Shown piece by piece: positions 55,336-63,697 of a DNA stretch of 64,000 bases (positions within the stretch are counted from its first letter, which is position 1; each line of letters opens with the position of its first letter). The notes under the pieces were generated by a model, which saw nothing but the letters and a program-made list of their open reading frames with translations, was not told the DNA's origin and ran no database searches. The stretch is from Rickettsiella endosymbiont of Aleochara curtula (GTDB taxonomy: Bacteria > Pseudomonadota > Gammaproteobacteria > Diplorickettsiales > Diplorickettsiaceae). The DNA is taken from NCBI RefSeq assembly GCF_964030935.1, contig NZ_OZ034990.1:682001-746000 (forward strand), written 5' to 3'. A program made the position numbers and the translations under genes.

Positions 55336-56844
55336 TTATTTTAAAAATTTTTGGATAATATTCATATCTTTCTCCGTAAAAGGCTTATGCAGAACAAAAT
55401 CGAAGCCTATTTGCTGGCAATGACTTTTAACCTTATCCTCGGCGTGCGCAGTCAAAGCAAAAATTGGCAAACGAGAGTCATTGTTTAGTTGTTCCCATTC
55501 GCGATATTGTTTGGTGACTTCGATACCATCTAAACCCGGTAAACCAATATCTAATATTCCCCAATCAAAAGGTTGCATTTTTAATGCCTGCAATGCTTCT
55601 TCGCCGGTTGACGCCGTTGTAACTTGATAACCCAAACCGGCCAACATTTTTTTAACGACATACAGAACCAACGTATTATCTTCAGCAACTAGAACCGAGC
55701 CTTTTAATTTGTCTGCGATAACCTGGGGCACAAAAGTCGGTGCTGAATCTACAGGAGATTTCATATCAGAACATGGCTCAGCTAAGCTAAATTTAAAATC
55801 CAAGCTAAAACAACTACCCTTGCCTTCTTCGCTAGCGACGTTTATTTTTCCACCCAGTAATTCAGTCGCCTTTTTAACTAAGTACAAACCAAGACCGTAA
55901 CCAGTATACTCCGCAAGATAGGAGGGATGAACGCGATAAAAACGATCAAATATTTTTTCCAGTTTATCTTTACTAATACCAATGCCGGTATCGATCACTG
56001 ATATTTTTATTGCAGCCTTACCATTTTTTATGGTTAATACTCTTATTTTTAAAGTTATAGTTCCTTGTTTAGTAAACTTTAATGCGTTAGATAAGAGATT
56101 AAGTAAAAGTCTTTTCAGTTTTATTCGATCACTGATAACAACCGGCAATCCGTTTTTTAATTGTAATTGAAAGCTTAACCCTTTGGACTCCAATGAGGGT
56201 TTCATCAGTATTTGTAACTCATGAGCAAGTTGTAGTAAATCTATTTTTTCATTTTTCACACACTCTATCTGAAGTTCAGAAGTTTTGACTGTGATCGCTG
56301 AATTAAGCAGTTCTAAAAGTTGTACACTGGCTCCATGAATCCATTGTCCGTATTGTTGTTGATCTTGCTGATCCATCTGTTGATTAGCTTGAAGATTTGC
56401 AAGACCCATAATACCCATTAAAGGCGTCCTCAAATCATGCGCCATATTCATCAAAAATTCTTGTTTGGCAATTTCAGATTGTTTCTTTTCAGTAATATCA
56501 ATAGATAGCCCTAATACCCCAATAAGCTCGCCATTTTGAATAACAGGTTTTCTTACAGTAGAAAAAAATGTTCCGTTATAAAACTCCTCGGTAATGGTCT
56601 CTTGCTGAGATTTAAGTACTTCCTCAATAGCATGCCATCGACATTTATCCCACTCACTTATATGCATTCCTATCACATCATCTACCGTATCCATACTTAC
56701 AAAATCTAAAAGGTTTTTATTAGCCCAACAGACATAACCTTCTGTATTAATTAAAAAAATATTAATTGGTAATTGAGTAATTAAAAATTGATTTAAGGTT
56801 TCTTGTGAATCTTCAAATACTTTTTTTAAATTGGTGGATTTCAT
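55336..56844 (-). CDS. PAS hybrid histidine kinase/response regulator, module B
   Basis: I start it at ATG 56842-56844 ([14 protein letters not shown]), giving about 502 residues. Order: PAS domain ([19 protein letters not shown] to [10 protein letters not shown]), HisKA with the phospho-His in [11 protein letters not shown] (His136), HATPase with [19 protein letters not shown] and [11 protein letters not shown], and a receiver domain (VLVAEDN, phospho-Asp432 in ILDIGLPG). There are no membrane segments, so it senses a cytoplasmic signal. It overlaps the cyclodipeptide synthase gene by 32 bases. The HATPase DNA is nearly identical to module A. Confidence 0.92.
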   Translation of the reverse strand: MKSTNLKKVFEDSQETLNQFLITQLPINIFLINTEGYVCWANKNLLDFVSMDTVDDVIGMHISEWDKCRWHAIEEVLKSQQETITEEFYNGTFFSTVRKPVIQNGELIGVLGLSIDITEKKQSEIAKQEFLMNMAHDLRTPLMGIMGLANLQANQQMDQQDQQQYGQWIHGASVQLLELLNSAITVKTSELQIECVKNEKIDLLQLAHELQILMKPSLESKGLSFQLQLKNGLPVVISDRIKLKRLLLNLLSNALKFTKQGTITLKIRVLTIKNGKAAIKISVIDTGIGISKDKLEKIFDRFYRVHPSYLAEYTGYGLGLYLVKKATELLGGKINVASEEGKGSCFSLDFKFSLAEPCSDMKSPVDSAPTFVPQVIADKLKGSVLVAEDNTLVLYVVKKMLAGLGYQVTTASTGEEALQALKMQPFDWGILDIGLPGLDGIEVTKQYREWEQLNNDSRLPIFALTAHAEDKVKSHCQQIGFDFVLHKPFTEKDMNIIQKFLK

Positions 56845-57595
56845 TAATATTAACTTCTTTTTGTTCTTGTTCTTGTTCAATTGTAGGAAAAAATTTATTT
56901 TCTTTGCCGTTTTTTCGAAAACGATAAGAGATAAAATTTAAAGGCTTACCAAAACATTGATCATAAACATAGCTTATTCCTTGATTACATTCTCCGGGGT
57001 AAGTCATTATATCAAACTTTAGGGAAATAAATTTTAAAATAATTGCACTTTCTTCTAAAAAATAATCCCTAGCCGTCTGTGTGCACAGTTCCAATGTAAC
57101 TTTATCCTTCAATCGATTATAATATTTATTCCCAAATTTTTTTGAGTAAACATCTACTAATTGGTGAAAATAAGCGTCTTTGTTATAATAATTTTGTACT
57201 GTTTTTAAACAATTAACAAAAGGGATATCTTCATTAGATAGATTAGAATTCTCAATTAAACTTTTCCATTTAATTATTTCCAGCTCAACAGAAGTTAAAT
57301 TTTTCAAAATAAATTTGTTGTCTTGCATCCAAACCTCGCCCATTTTTTCTGATTCTTCTCCAGATTTTTCAGGCGTAAAGCCATACTCTAATTGCACATA
57401 ATGACGATGTAAATAATCAGTTATTACAAAAATAATTTTTTTTATATTCGTATATTTACCGATTTCATTGATGAAAGCATGTAACTCTTCACCAGATTGA
57501 TGAGTTTGCTTCATGCTAATACCCATTAAAATACATTTAGCTTTTTTAAGGCCCTCAATATTTCCTTTGAACTTAGCTTTTTTTATTTTTTTCAT
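56813..57595 (-). CDS. tRNA-dependent cyclodipeptide synthase (XYP type), module B
   Basis: The 260-residue protein has the CDPS core: catalytic Ser27 in [11 protein letters not shown], the [19 protein letters not shown] stretch, Tyr178 and Glu182 in [11 protein letters not shown] (the spacing of AlbC Y178/E182), and Tyr199-Pro200 in IMTYPG, which assign it to the XYP subfamily. CDPSs take two aminoacyl-tRNAs and make a cyclic dipeptide. No oxidase, P450 or methyltransferase tailoring gene is beside it; instead it overlaps a hybrid kinase gene, which suggests a signalling role. Product identity cannot be read. Confidence 0.86.
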   Translation of the reverse strand: MKKIKKAKFKGNIEGLKKAKCILMGISMKQTHQSGEELHAFINEIGKYTNIKKIIFVITDYLHRHYVQLEYGFTPEKSGEESEKMGEVWMQDNKFILKNLTSVELEIIKWKSLIENSNLSNEDIPFVNCLKTVQNYYNKDAYFHQLVDVYSKKFGNKYYNRLKDKVTLELCTQTARDYFLEESAIILKFISLKFDIMTYPGECNQGISYVYDQCFGKPLNFISYRFRKNGKENKFFPTIEQEQEQKEVNINEIHQFKKSI

Positions 57596-57850
57596 ATATA
57601 GTTATCTCGAGTTATTATTTTTTAATAAAAAATTATATTGTATTTTATATTATCAAATATAAAATTTTGCTGAAAGGTAAATAGATTATTTCTGACCAAG
57701 ATTTCTTTGACCTATCTGTTAAACTAAAAAAATAAAGAATTAATATATTCCTCAAATAGGAACATAACACTTCAATAATTAGTTGCATGTCATGAACTTT
57801 ACTTATAAGAAATTAAGCTTAAGGATCAACAGAATTACAAGTTTATAAAA

Positions 57851-58056
57851 TCATAAACCTATATTTATTTTTTTTAGATCAGTAATATCTATTGAAATTC
57901 CAACGACGCTAGTCACTTTATTATTACGATCTAAAATAGGTATGCGGCTTGTTAGGAAATTGATCCATTTAGCATCCCGATTTGTTATAGGTGGTTCCTT
58001 AATATTAAGCTTCGCTTGTCCTGAATGTAAAACTTTCAAACTATCTCTTTTCAGCA
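57851..58056 (-). pseudogene. PAS-domain remnant (decayed sensor gene)
   Basis: The minus strand encodes IKEPPITNRDAKWINFLTSR followed by IPILDRNNKVTSVVGISIDIT, the end of a PAS/PAC domain, then stops (57851). It resembles the PAC of the module A kinase (FFSRKIPLYD...GSSLDIT). No HisKA or ATPase part follows and the upstream half is out of frame, so it is a relic of a further sensor. Confidence 0.65.
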
Positions 58057-58061
58057 AAAAT

Positions 58062-58478
58062 TTAATTATTCTGAGTCCCAGATAAGCGAGAATATATATA
58101 ATCTTTATCTTCATTAATCTGATATTGGAAACTGGAAGTAGCAGCAGCTGTAATATTTTCACCCCCAAGTTTTTTAATAACATTCGCTCTATGATATTTA
58201 ATAGTACGCTACGATAGGCCTAAAATACTTGCCATATCTTTGATTTCTTTTCCCTTACTGGCTAAGAACAGACATTTTCTCTCTTGTGGAGTTAAACGAC
58301 GATCCAGTGTAGGCAGGTTTCTTTCATAAAGTATAGCCTCCATTTGTTCGATGCGTTTATTGGTTGGCAGGCTATCTACATATTCTAGGAAAGTTTGAGC
58401 TATTTCTCTTTTAGATTGTTTTTCTTGTCCATGTAGTTTATTTAAAATAGTAAAAGTTTTTAACTTATTTTTAACCAT
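58062..58478 (-). pseudogene. LuxR-type regulator, module A, with internal stop codon
   Basis: From ATG 58476-58478 (MVKNKLKTFTILNKL) the product aligns along its whole length with module B's regulator. At 58209-58211 the codon is TAG where module B has CCA (GLS-stop-RTIKYHRANV against GLSPRTIKYHRANI). The frame is otherwise open through the rest of the HTH to 58062. The stop falls inside the HTH and removes the recognition helix, so the 89-residue product should not bind DNA. Misreading, suppression or a sequencing error are alternatives. Confidence 0.8.
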
Positions 58479-58540
58479 ATAATTACATAACAATACTGTA
58501 ATAGTTTAAATATTATATATTGAAATAACAAATATTTAAT

Positions 58541-60058
58541 TTATTTTAAAAATTTTTCTATGGTTTTGAAGTCCTTGTCGGTAAAAGGTTTTTGAAGCAC
58601 ATAATCAAAACCTACATCCTTACATTGTTGCTTAACTTGTTTTTCCGCATGTGCTGTTAAAGCAAAGATTGGTAGATGTGATTTATTATTTTCTTGTTCC
58701 CATTGACGATAGTGTCTTGCGACTTCTATCCCACTTAAATCGGGTAAACCAATATCCAATAATACCCAATCAAATACTTGCGTTTTTAATGCCTGTAATG
58801 CTGTTTCTCCTGTCGATTCTGTTATAGCTTGGTAACCTAGGCTTGATAACATTTTTTTAACAACATATAAAACTAAAGTATTATCTTCTGCAACTAAAAC
58901 CGAACCTTTTTGCTTATCGGTTATAGGTTGAGGTTCCATAATAGGTTCTGAGTATATCGATAATAGCGCGTTAGAATCAGGCTCGACTACAGTAAAGTTA
59001 AATTCCACACTAAAACAACTACCTTTATCTTCTTCGCTAGAGACTTTTATTTTTCCACCTAATGATTCAGTAGCTTTTTTAACTAGGTATAATCCAAGCC
59101 CATATCCAGTATATTCTGCAAGGTAGGAGGGATGCACACGATAAAAACGATCAAATATCTTTTCAAGTTTATCTTTACTAATACCAATGCCGGTATCGAT
59201 TACTGATATTTTTATTGCGGCTTTATCATTTTTCATGGTCAATACATTTATTTTTAAAGTTATAGTTCCTTGTTTAGTAAACTTTAATGCGTTAGATAAG
59301 AGATTAAGTATAATTCTTTTAAGCTTAATACGGTCACTAATAACCAAGGGTAAATGTTTATCGAGTTTAATTTGAAAATCTAATTCTTTAGCCGCTACTG
59401 CGGGTTGCATTAATGCTAGAAGTTCCTCTGCAAATTGCGATAAATTAATATTCTCTTTTTTTTTGTTTTCAATTTGCTGTTCAGTAGCCGTAACTTCTAT
59501 CACAGAATTAAGTAATCCTAAAAGCTGCTCACCTGCACTATGGATCCATTCGCCATACTTTTTTTCCTGAGCACTGGTTGCTTCATCGATTTGTAAACTT
59601 GAAAGGCCAATAATCCCTGCCAAAGGCGTGCGAAGGTCATGGCTCATATTCATTAAAAATTCCTGCTTAGCAATTTCAGCTTTCTTACTCCCTGTAATAT
59701 CTAAAGAAGATCCAATGATTCCAATCACTTTTTTAGTTTTAGGATCATATAATGGAATCTTTCGAGAAAAAAAGATTGCTTTTAAACCCTTATTACAATT
59801 AACAACTTCTTCTACAGAGTATTCCTCTTGAGTTTCCATGACTTGTCTATCGATTTGTTGTAGATAGCCAGCTTGCTCTTTCCAAGGTAAATCGAAGTCA
59901 GTTTTCCCAATCAAATCCTTACCAGATTTGTATCCTAAAAAAATAGCCTGCGCATCATTAGAGCCTTGATATACTCCTTTTGTATCCTTCCAATAAAAAT
60001 GTCCCGGTGCTTTCGCTACAATATTTATTAAATTTTCATAAGTTGTTGTTCTAGACAT
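58541..60058 (-). CDS. PAS hybrid histidine kinase/response regulator, module A
   Basis: The 505-residue protein starts 13 bases after the synthase stop, with GGGGG seven bases before the ATG. Order: PAS (PGHFYWKDTKGVYQGSNDAQ to GSSLDITGSKK), HisKA with His140 in MNMSHDLRTPL, HATPase ([30 protein letters not shown]) and receiver with phospho-Asp435 in LLDIGLPD. It is soluble. The kinase core is nearly identical to module B while the PAS domain differs strongly, which suggests different ligands feeding similar outputs. Confidence 0.93.
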   Translation of the reverse strand: MSRTTTYENLINIVAKAPGHFYWKDTKGVYQGSNDAQAIFLGYKSGKDLIGKTDFDLPWKEQAGYLQQIDRQVMETQEEYSVEEVVNCNKGLKAIFFSRKIPLYDPKTKKVIGIIGSSLDITGSKKAEIAKQEFLMNMSHDLRTPLAGIIGLSSLQIDEATSAQEKKYGEWIHSAGEQLLGLLNSVIEVTATEQQIENKKKENINLSQFAEELLALMQPAVAAKELDFQIKLDKHLPLVISDRIKLKRIILNLLSNALKFTKQGTITLKINVLTMKNDKAAIKISVIDTGIGISKDKLEKIFDRFYRVHPSYLAEYTGYGLGLYLVKKATESLGGKIKVSSEEDKGSCFSVEFNFTVVEPDSNALLSIYSEPIMEPQPITDKQKGSVLVAEDNTLVLYVVKKMLSSLGYQAITESTGETALQALKTQVFDWVLLDIGLPDLSGIEVARHYRQWEQENNKSHLPIFALTAHAEKQVKQQCKDVGFDYVLQKPFTDKDFKTIEKFLK

Positions 60059-60071
60059 TTTAAACCCCCTT

Positions 60072-61043
60072 TTATATAATGTAATGTTTTAGTACCTGAT
60101 TGTACGCATTAGCATCTAGGGAAGGTCTTCTGAAAAAAGGAGAGGGATTCAAATCATTTTCTTTATTTTTACTTGTTTGAATATTAAATGATTGACTTTC
60201 ATCTAAAGAGAACCGTCTAAAAAATTTTACTTTAAAATGATTTTTGATAGTTTTGCATTCTTTATTATCCAATTCAATATTATTGCTTAGTTGTACATCT
60301 AGTTTTTTATTTTTCTTTCGTTCTTTGGTAGCGCGCATATGCAGCCAATAAAAAGAGTTATCGGCTCTATAGTTTTTATTAATATGCGCTATAGAGAAAG
60401 CTAACACTTTGGTAGCAGCACCAGGATATACGATGGCTATATTATCTTTCTCTTTTGCTAGAATCTGAAATACCGCACATTCTTCTTGTAAGAAATCACA
60501 AGACTTGCTTTCTGCTTTTTTTTGATCCGATACATGATTTGAATTTATTCTAGACGGTCGCTCAGTATATTCTTTAGAAGAGTCTAAAAGAGCCTCTTTA
60601 AACTCGGTATGTTGAGTGCTCAAACTTATAATTTCGCCTAAATACTGCTCAAAATCCACATCTTCTTTTAGAGTATCCCAATGAGTAAACTCGTAGTTTA
60701 TTTCTGGGGTTGAGAAATAAGATTTATATTTTTCCACCCATTTTTCCCCTCTATTTTTAGATTCTTGTAAGGCTGCAATTTCTGACATATTTTCATCTAC
60801 TTCGATGTTAAATCGCTGTAAACTATCAGCTACAACAATAATAGTTTTTTTAGGTTTTATTTCTTTAATGAAATTAACAAAACGCTCTACCCATTTCTTT
60901 TCAAATTTCTCTTTTCCTACACTCACAAGATAAATTATATTTTTTTCATTTAAAAATAATTTCCCCAGGTGGTAGTTTGGAAAAGTTCCGCAATGCGCGA
61001 TACGAAAACTTGGTGCTTTTATAGGATTGTTTTCTTTTGTCAT
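60072..61043 (-). CDS. Cyclodipeptide synthase-like protein (XYP type), module A, with C-terminal extension
   Basis: The 323-residue protein has the CDPS core to about residue 235: candidate catalytic Ser41 in IIYLVSVGKEKFEKK, IIVVADSLQRFNIEVDE, RGEKWVEKY, and Tyr206-Pro207 in IAIVYPG. The residue aligning with catalytic Tyr178 of AlbC is Phe184 (CDFLQEECAVF), while Glu188 is kept. A basic, low-complexity tail of about 85 residues is added, containing two similar FFRRFSLD and FFRRPSLD segments. It is the first gene of module A. Activity may be altered or lost because of the Phe. Confidence 0.75.
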   Translation of the reverse strand: MTKENNPIKAPSFRIAHCGTFPNYHLGKLFLNEKNIIYLVSVGKEKFEKKWVERFVNFIKEIKPKKTIIVVADSLQRFNIEVDENMSEIAALQESKNRGEKWVEKYKSYFSTPEINYEFTHWDTLKEDVDFEQYLGEIISLSTQHTEFKEALLDSSKEYTERPSRINSNHVSDQKKAESKSCDFLQEECAVFQILAKEKDNIAIVYPGAATKVLAFSIAHINKNYRADNSFYWLHMRATKERKKNKKLDVQLSNNIELDNKECKTIKNHFKVKFFRRFSLDESQSFNIQTSKNKENDLNPSPFFRRPSLDANAYNQVLKHYII

Positions 61044-61417
61044 TTTTATACCTGCAATAAACAGAGTTACGCTTAAGTTATGGTATCGCGATTATTAATA
61101 TTTTTAGCAAAAGAGTCAACACAAGCTATTTTTATAAATTAATTCTTTGTCATAAATACCTAAAATGGATATTTCATGCAATTTATCTAGCGCAGAAACT
61201 GTTTTTATATTATTCATAATAGTTAAATATTAATCACGCAAAAATATTATATATTAAAATTTTAAAAAAATAATGTTAATTTTTTTATTATATTGATATA
61301 AAATTTTTAATTGATCTTTTATTCGAATATCCTTAAACATTTTTCAGACAGTATGCTGTCTTTTTAGATATTGATCAAGTTCGAATCTCCATCCATTAAC
61401 CATAAGGAAGAATAAAA
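61044..61417. other. AT-rich intergenic region upstream of module A
   Basis: This 374-base region holds no open frame of note, RNA gene or repeat copy. It is very AT-rich near 61230-61300 and should contain the promoter of the minus-strand synthase gene, but I cannot point to a convincing -35/-10 pair. Confidence 0.4.
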
Positions 61418-61528
61418 ATGGCTGAACAAAATATACGAGCAAATCATGACTCTGTTTGGAAAGATATTTTAGATGTTTATTTCCAAGAATTTACCGGCTT
61501 TTTGAAAAACGTGGTCATTCCATTCTGA
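61418..61528 (+). pseudogene. 5' relic of an Rpn/YhgA-like (PD-(D/E)XK transposase-related) gene
   Basis: An ATG with AAGGAAG upstream opens a 36-residue frame containing HDSVWKDILDVYFQEFTGFL, the typical N-terminus of the Rpn/YhgA-like recombination-promoting nuclease family (which normally continues with FFYP...). It then ends in TGA and the rest of the gene is missing. It marks an old insertion or deletion at this spot. Confidence 0.6.
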
Positions 61529-61816
61529 CTCTTGCTATCCTTACCGACGGGAATAACAAACGTATCATCTAAATATTTATCTTTATTTAATTTATACATT
61601 CGATGAATTTACTTCCTTATCGTATGTATTCTTTAAGATTTTAAATTTATTACTAATTTTTTTTGAAATATATTCTATTTTTTGATATTGCTCATTTTTA
61701 CTTTTCATTATCCAAGCAAATAAGTCTGGCGCTTAGGAAGTTGTATGCTTTATCGTAAAAGCGTCATCTTTAAATATACATGGACCTCTAAAAATATTCG
61801 TATTAATTTTATCCAT
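61510..61816 (-). pseudogene. Decayed gene of unknown type
   Basis: On the minus strand GGAG and an ATG (61814-61816) open MDKINTNIFRGPCIFKDDAF, which stops at TAA after 27 codons. The same frame then continues for about 48 codons (APDLFAWIMKSKNEQYQK...) before another stop, and a shifted frame continues with MYKLNKDKYLDDTFVIPVG. A proper start with ribosome site followed by repeated stops indicates a broken gene. The family is unrecognised. Confidence 0.5.
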
Positions 61817-61852
61817 TGAAAACTCCATTTTAATTTTTCATTATAATGGTAT

Positions 61853-62458
61853 TTATCCTACGTGCTTTTCATTTTTGTTTAGATTCAGCCAATGCTGATG
61901 TTCTTCTATGGTTGCTAACGCTTCATGCAAACTAAATTTAAATTGATTAACACATTCGCTATCCTTTAAGGCTTGGGCTTCATCGAAAAATTGATCGCAT
62001 TTCTTTTTAAAATTCTGTAATTGATAATGAAATTTTCTATGGTATCTGCTTTTCGAAAAACATTTATCTATCGCTTTTTTTAATTCTTTAACTTGACATA
62101 CCTTGATTAAAACACCATCCGCTCCCCAAGCCAGATATTTTTCTTCATCATACCTATTAACGTAAGCACTCCATACTAATAAGGGCGTCCCTACATTGAG
62201 TGGGCTTTCACGTACCTTTTTAATCACTTCTTTGCCGGTTACGCCACTTAAACCGAGATCTTCAACAATTAAATCATAGACCTTACTCTGTATTTGTTCT
62301 ACGGCCGTGATGCCATTATCTGCCAGTTCTACTTCATAACCGAGTTGTTTTAAATAATGCGTCATTATTTTTTGGCACGGTATGTAGTCTTCAACTAACA
62401 AGGCGCGTTTGCCAATAGTCACACTTGTCTCTTGCAGTTGTTTTTCTTGGTGTTCCAT
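61853..62458 (-). CDS. Stand-alone response regulator with helical C-terminal domain
   Basis: The 201-residue protein has a complete receiver domain: acidic pocket LLVEDY (Glu23, Asp24), phospho-Asp67 in LIVEDLGLSG, Ser97 in VWSAYV and Lys119 in VLIKV. The remaining 75 residues are helical and have no DNA-binding motif; their pattern could fit a histidine-phosphotransfer-like or protein-interaction helix bundle. It sits upstream of the relic genes and the cyclodipeptide modules on the same strand. It could take phosphate from the nearby hybrid kinases, but that is only proximity. Confidence 0.82.
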   Translation of the reverse strand: MEHQEKQLQETSVTIGKRALLVEDYIPCQKIMTHYLKQLGYEVELADNGITAVEQIQSKVYDLIVEDLGLSGVTGKEVIKKVRESPLNVGTPLLVWSAYVNRYDEEKYLAWGADGVLIKVCQVKELKKAIDKCFSKSRYHRKFHYQLQNFKKKCDQFFDEAQALKDSECVNQFKFSLHEALATIEEHQHWLNLNKNEKHVG

Positions 62459-62574
62459 GCTTATCCCTTATAGATGTCTAATTAAATTTAAAAATATGAT
62501 TTTTTTATCAAAAAAATAATTATGCAGAAATAAAAAATAAAAAGTAAGCTGTCTAAAAGGACAGTAGAATTAAT

Positions 62575-63015
62575 TTAATGACGAGAAGCACGTATATCAA
62601 ATTTGTTTATTTTGAATAATAGTATGAGCAAAATAACTAATAATAGAATAAATGGACTTAGCCATAAGCAGTAGGTTAAACCTGAAAAAGCGGGCTTAAA
62701 AGAAATGAAATTACCATAACGACTCACCAAATAATTTCTAATTTGGACAGTCGATTCGCCATTTTTAATCCGTCGATAAATCACCAAGCGTAAATCTTTG
62801 GCGAGTGGTGCATTCGAATCCGCTAAATTTTGATTTTGACAAACCAGACAGCGCATTTCATGAATAATTTCTGCAAATTGGTTATTTTTCTGTGTTGAAT
62901 CAAAGACATACATTTCACTTAACTTAGCCACGGCTAATGGTGAAAACAATATTACCAAACAAAAAACTCCGCTTAAACCAAACTGCGTTAAAGATTTTCT
63001 ATTAGATAGGTGCAT
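62575..63015 (-). CDS. ccmH: Cytochrome c-type biogenesis protein CcmH
   Basis: The 146-residue protein has an N-terminal signal/anchor, the CcmH redox motif in MRCLVCQNQNLADSNAPLAKDLR and a C-terminal membrane helix (YCLWLSPFILLLVILLILLF). It reduces the apocytochrome CxxCH thiols for haem attachment. It lacks the TPR domain of fused CcmH, so a separate CcmI would be expected elsewhere. It follows ccmG by about 30 bases. Confidence 0.94.
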   Translation of the reverse strand: MHLSNRKSLTQFGLSGVFCLVILFSPLAVAKLSEMYVFDSTQKNNQFAEIIHEMRCLVCQNQNLADSNAPLAKDLRLVIYRRIKNGESTVQIRNYLVSRYGNFISFKPAFSGLTYCLWLSPFILLLVILLILLFKINKFDIRASRH

Positions 63016-63045
63016 GCTTAATCCTGAGTATAAAAGAAACTTTTA

Positions 63046-63564
63046 TTAGACAGATGAATGAATTAAGGTTGTCATTTGTTGAGTCCATACGCTGGCAGTG
63101 AGCGGCCCGACCTGCTTATAGCGTATGACACCCTGCGGATCGATTAAATAACTTTCCGGCACGCCGTAAACACCGAGATCGATAGCCAACGAACCTTCTG
63201 GATCAAAGATAATTTTTTGGAATGGATTGCCTTGCTGTCTTAGCCAACGTCGTGCGCGCTGCAAGTCATCACGGTAATTTAAACCAATCATTTCGATCGT
63301 ATGTTTTTTTCGTAAGCTTAACAAAAAGGACTGTTCTTCGGTACAGGTTAAACACCAGCTTGACCATACGACTAACAATGTCCAATGTTGTAAAAATATT
63401 TTTTTTCTTAATCTGGTGGATTTTTTTAGTAAATCATTCGCTAAAAATTCTGGGATGGGTTTGTTAATTAATGGCGATGGCAGTAGATTAGGATCCTTTG
63501 CAAGCCCTTGCCATAGAAAAAAGACCAAGATCAACAAAACAATCAGCGGAAGAATATAACGCAT
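63046..63564 (-). CDS. ccmG: Thiol:disulfide interchange protein CcmG/DsbE
   Basis: I start at ATG 63562-63564 (MRYILPLIVLLILVFFLW), giving 172 residues; a longer frame enters the adjacent repeat. There is an N-terminal membrane anchor and a periplasmic thioredoxin fold with WSSWCLTCTEEQ and the cis-Pro region VYGVPESYLID that is diagnostic for CcmG. It donates electrons received from DsbD (encoded at 15284-16930) to CcmH. It is in the order ccmF-ccmG-ccmH. Confidence 0.95.
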   Translation of the reverse strand: MRYILPLIVLLILVFFLWQGLAKDPNLLPSPLINKPIPEFLANDLLKKSTRLRKKIFLQHWTLLVVWSSWCLTCTEEQSFLLSLRKKHTIEMIGLNYRDDLQRARRWLRQQGNPFQKIIFDPEGSLAIDLGVYGVPESYLIDPQGVIRYKQVGPLTASVWTQQMTTLIHSSV

Positions 63565-63575
63565 CGGTGTATCAA

Positions 63576-63697
63576 TATACTCACAGCAATTGGATTTTGG
63601 CAAGGCGCCGCGAATGAAGCAGCCGGAGTGTATCTAATATACATGGGGATTGCGAGTTGAGCGACAACACAGCCAGAAATACAAGTGCGAAGAGTCT
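63576..63697 (+). repeat. Copy 6 of the ~125-bp repeat, inside the ccm operon
   Basis: It starts TATACTCACAGCAATTG and ends ACAAGTGCGAAGAGTCTA, with GGCAAGGCGCCGCG, GCCGGAGTGTATC, CATGGGGATTGCGAG and CAGCCAGAAAT inside. It separates ccmF from ccmG, which normally abut, and ends within a few bases of the ccmF stop. Confidence 0.85.
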
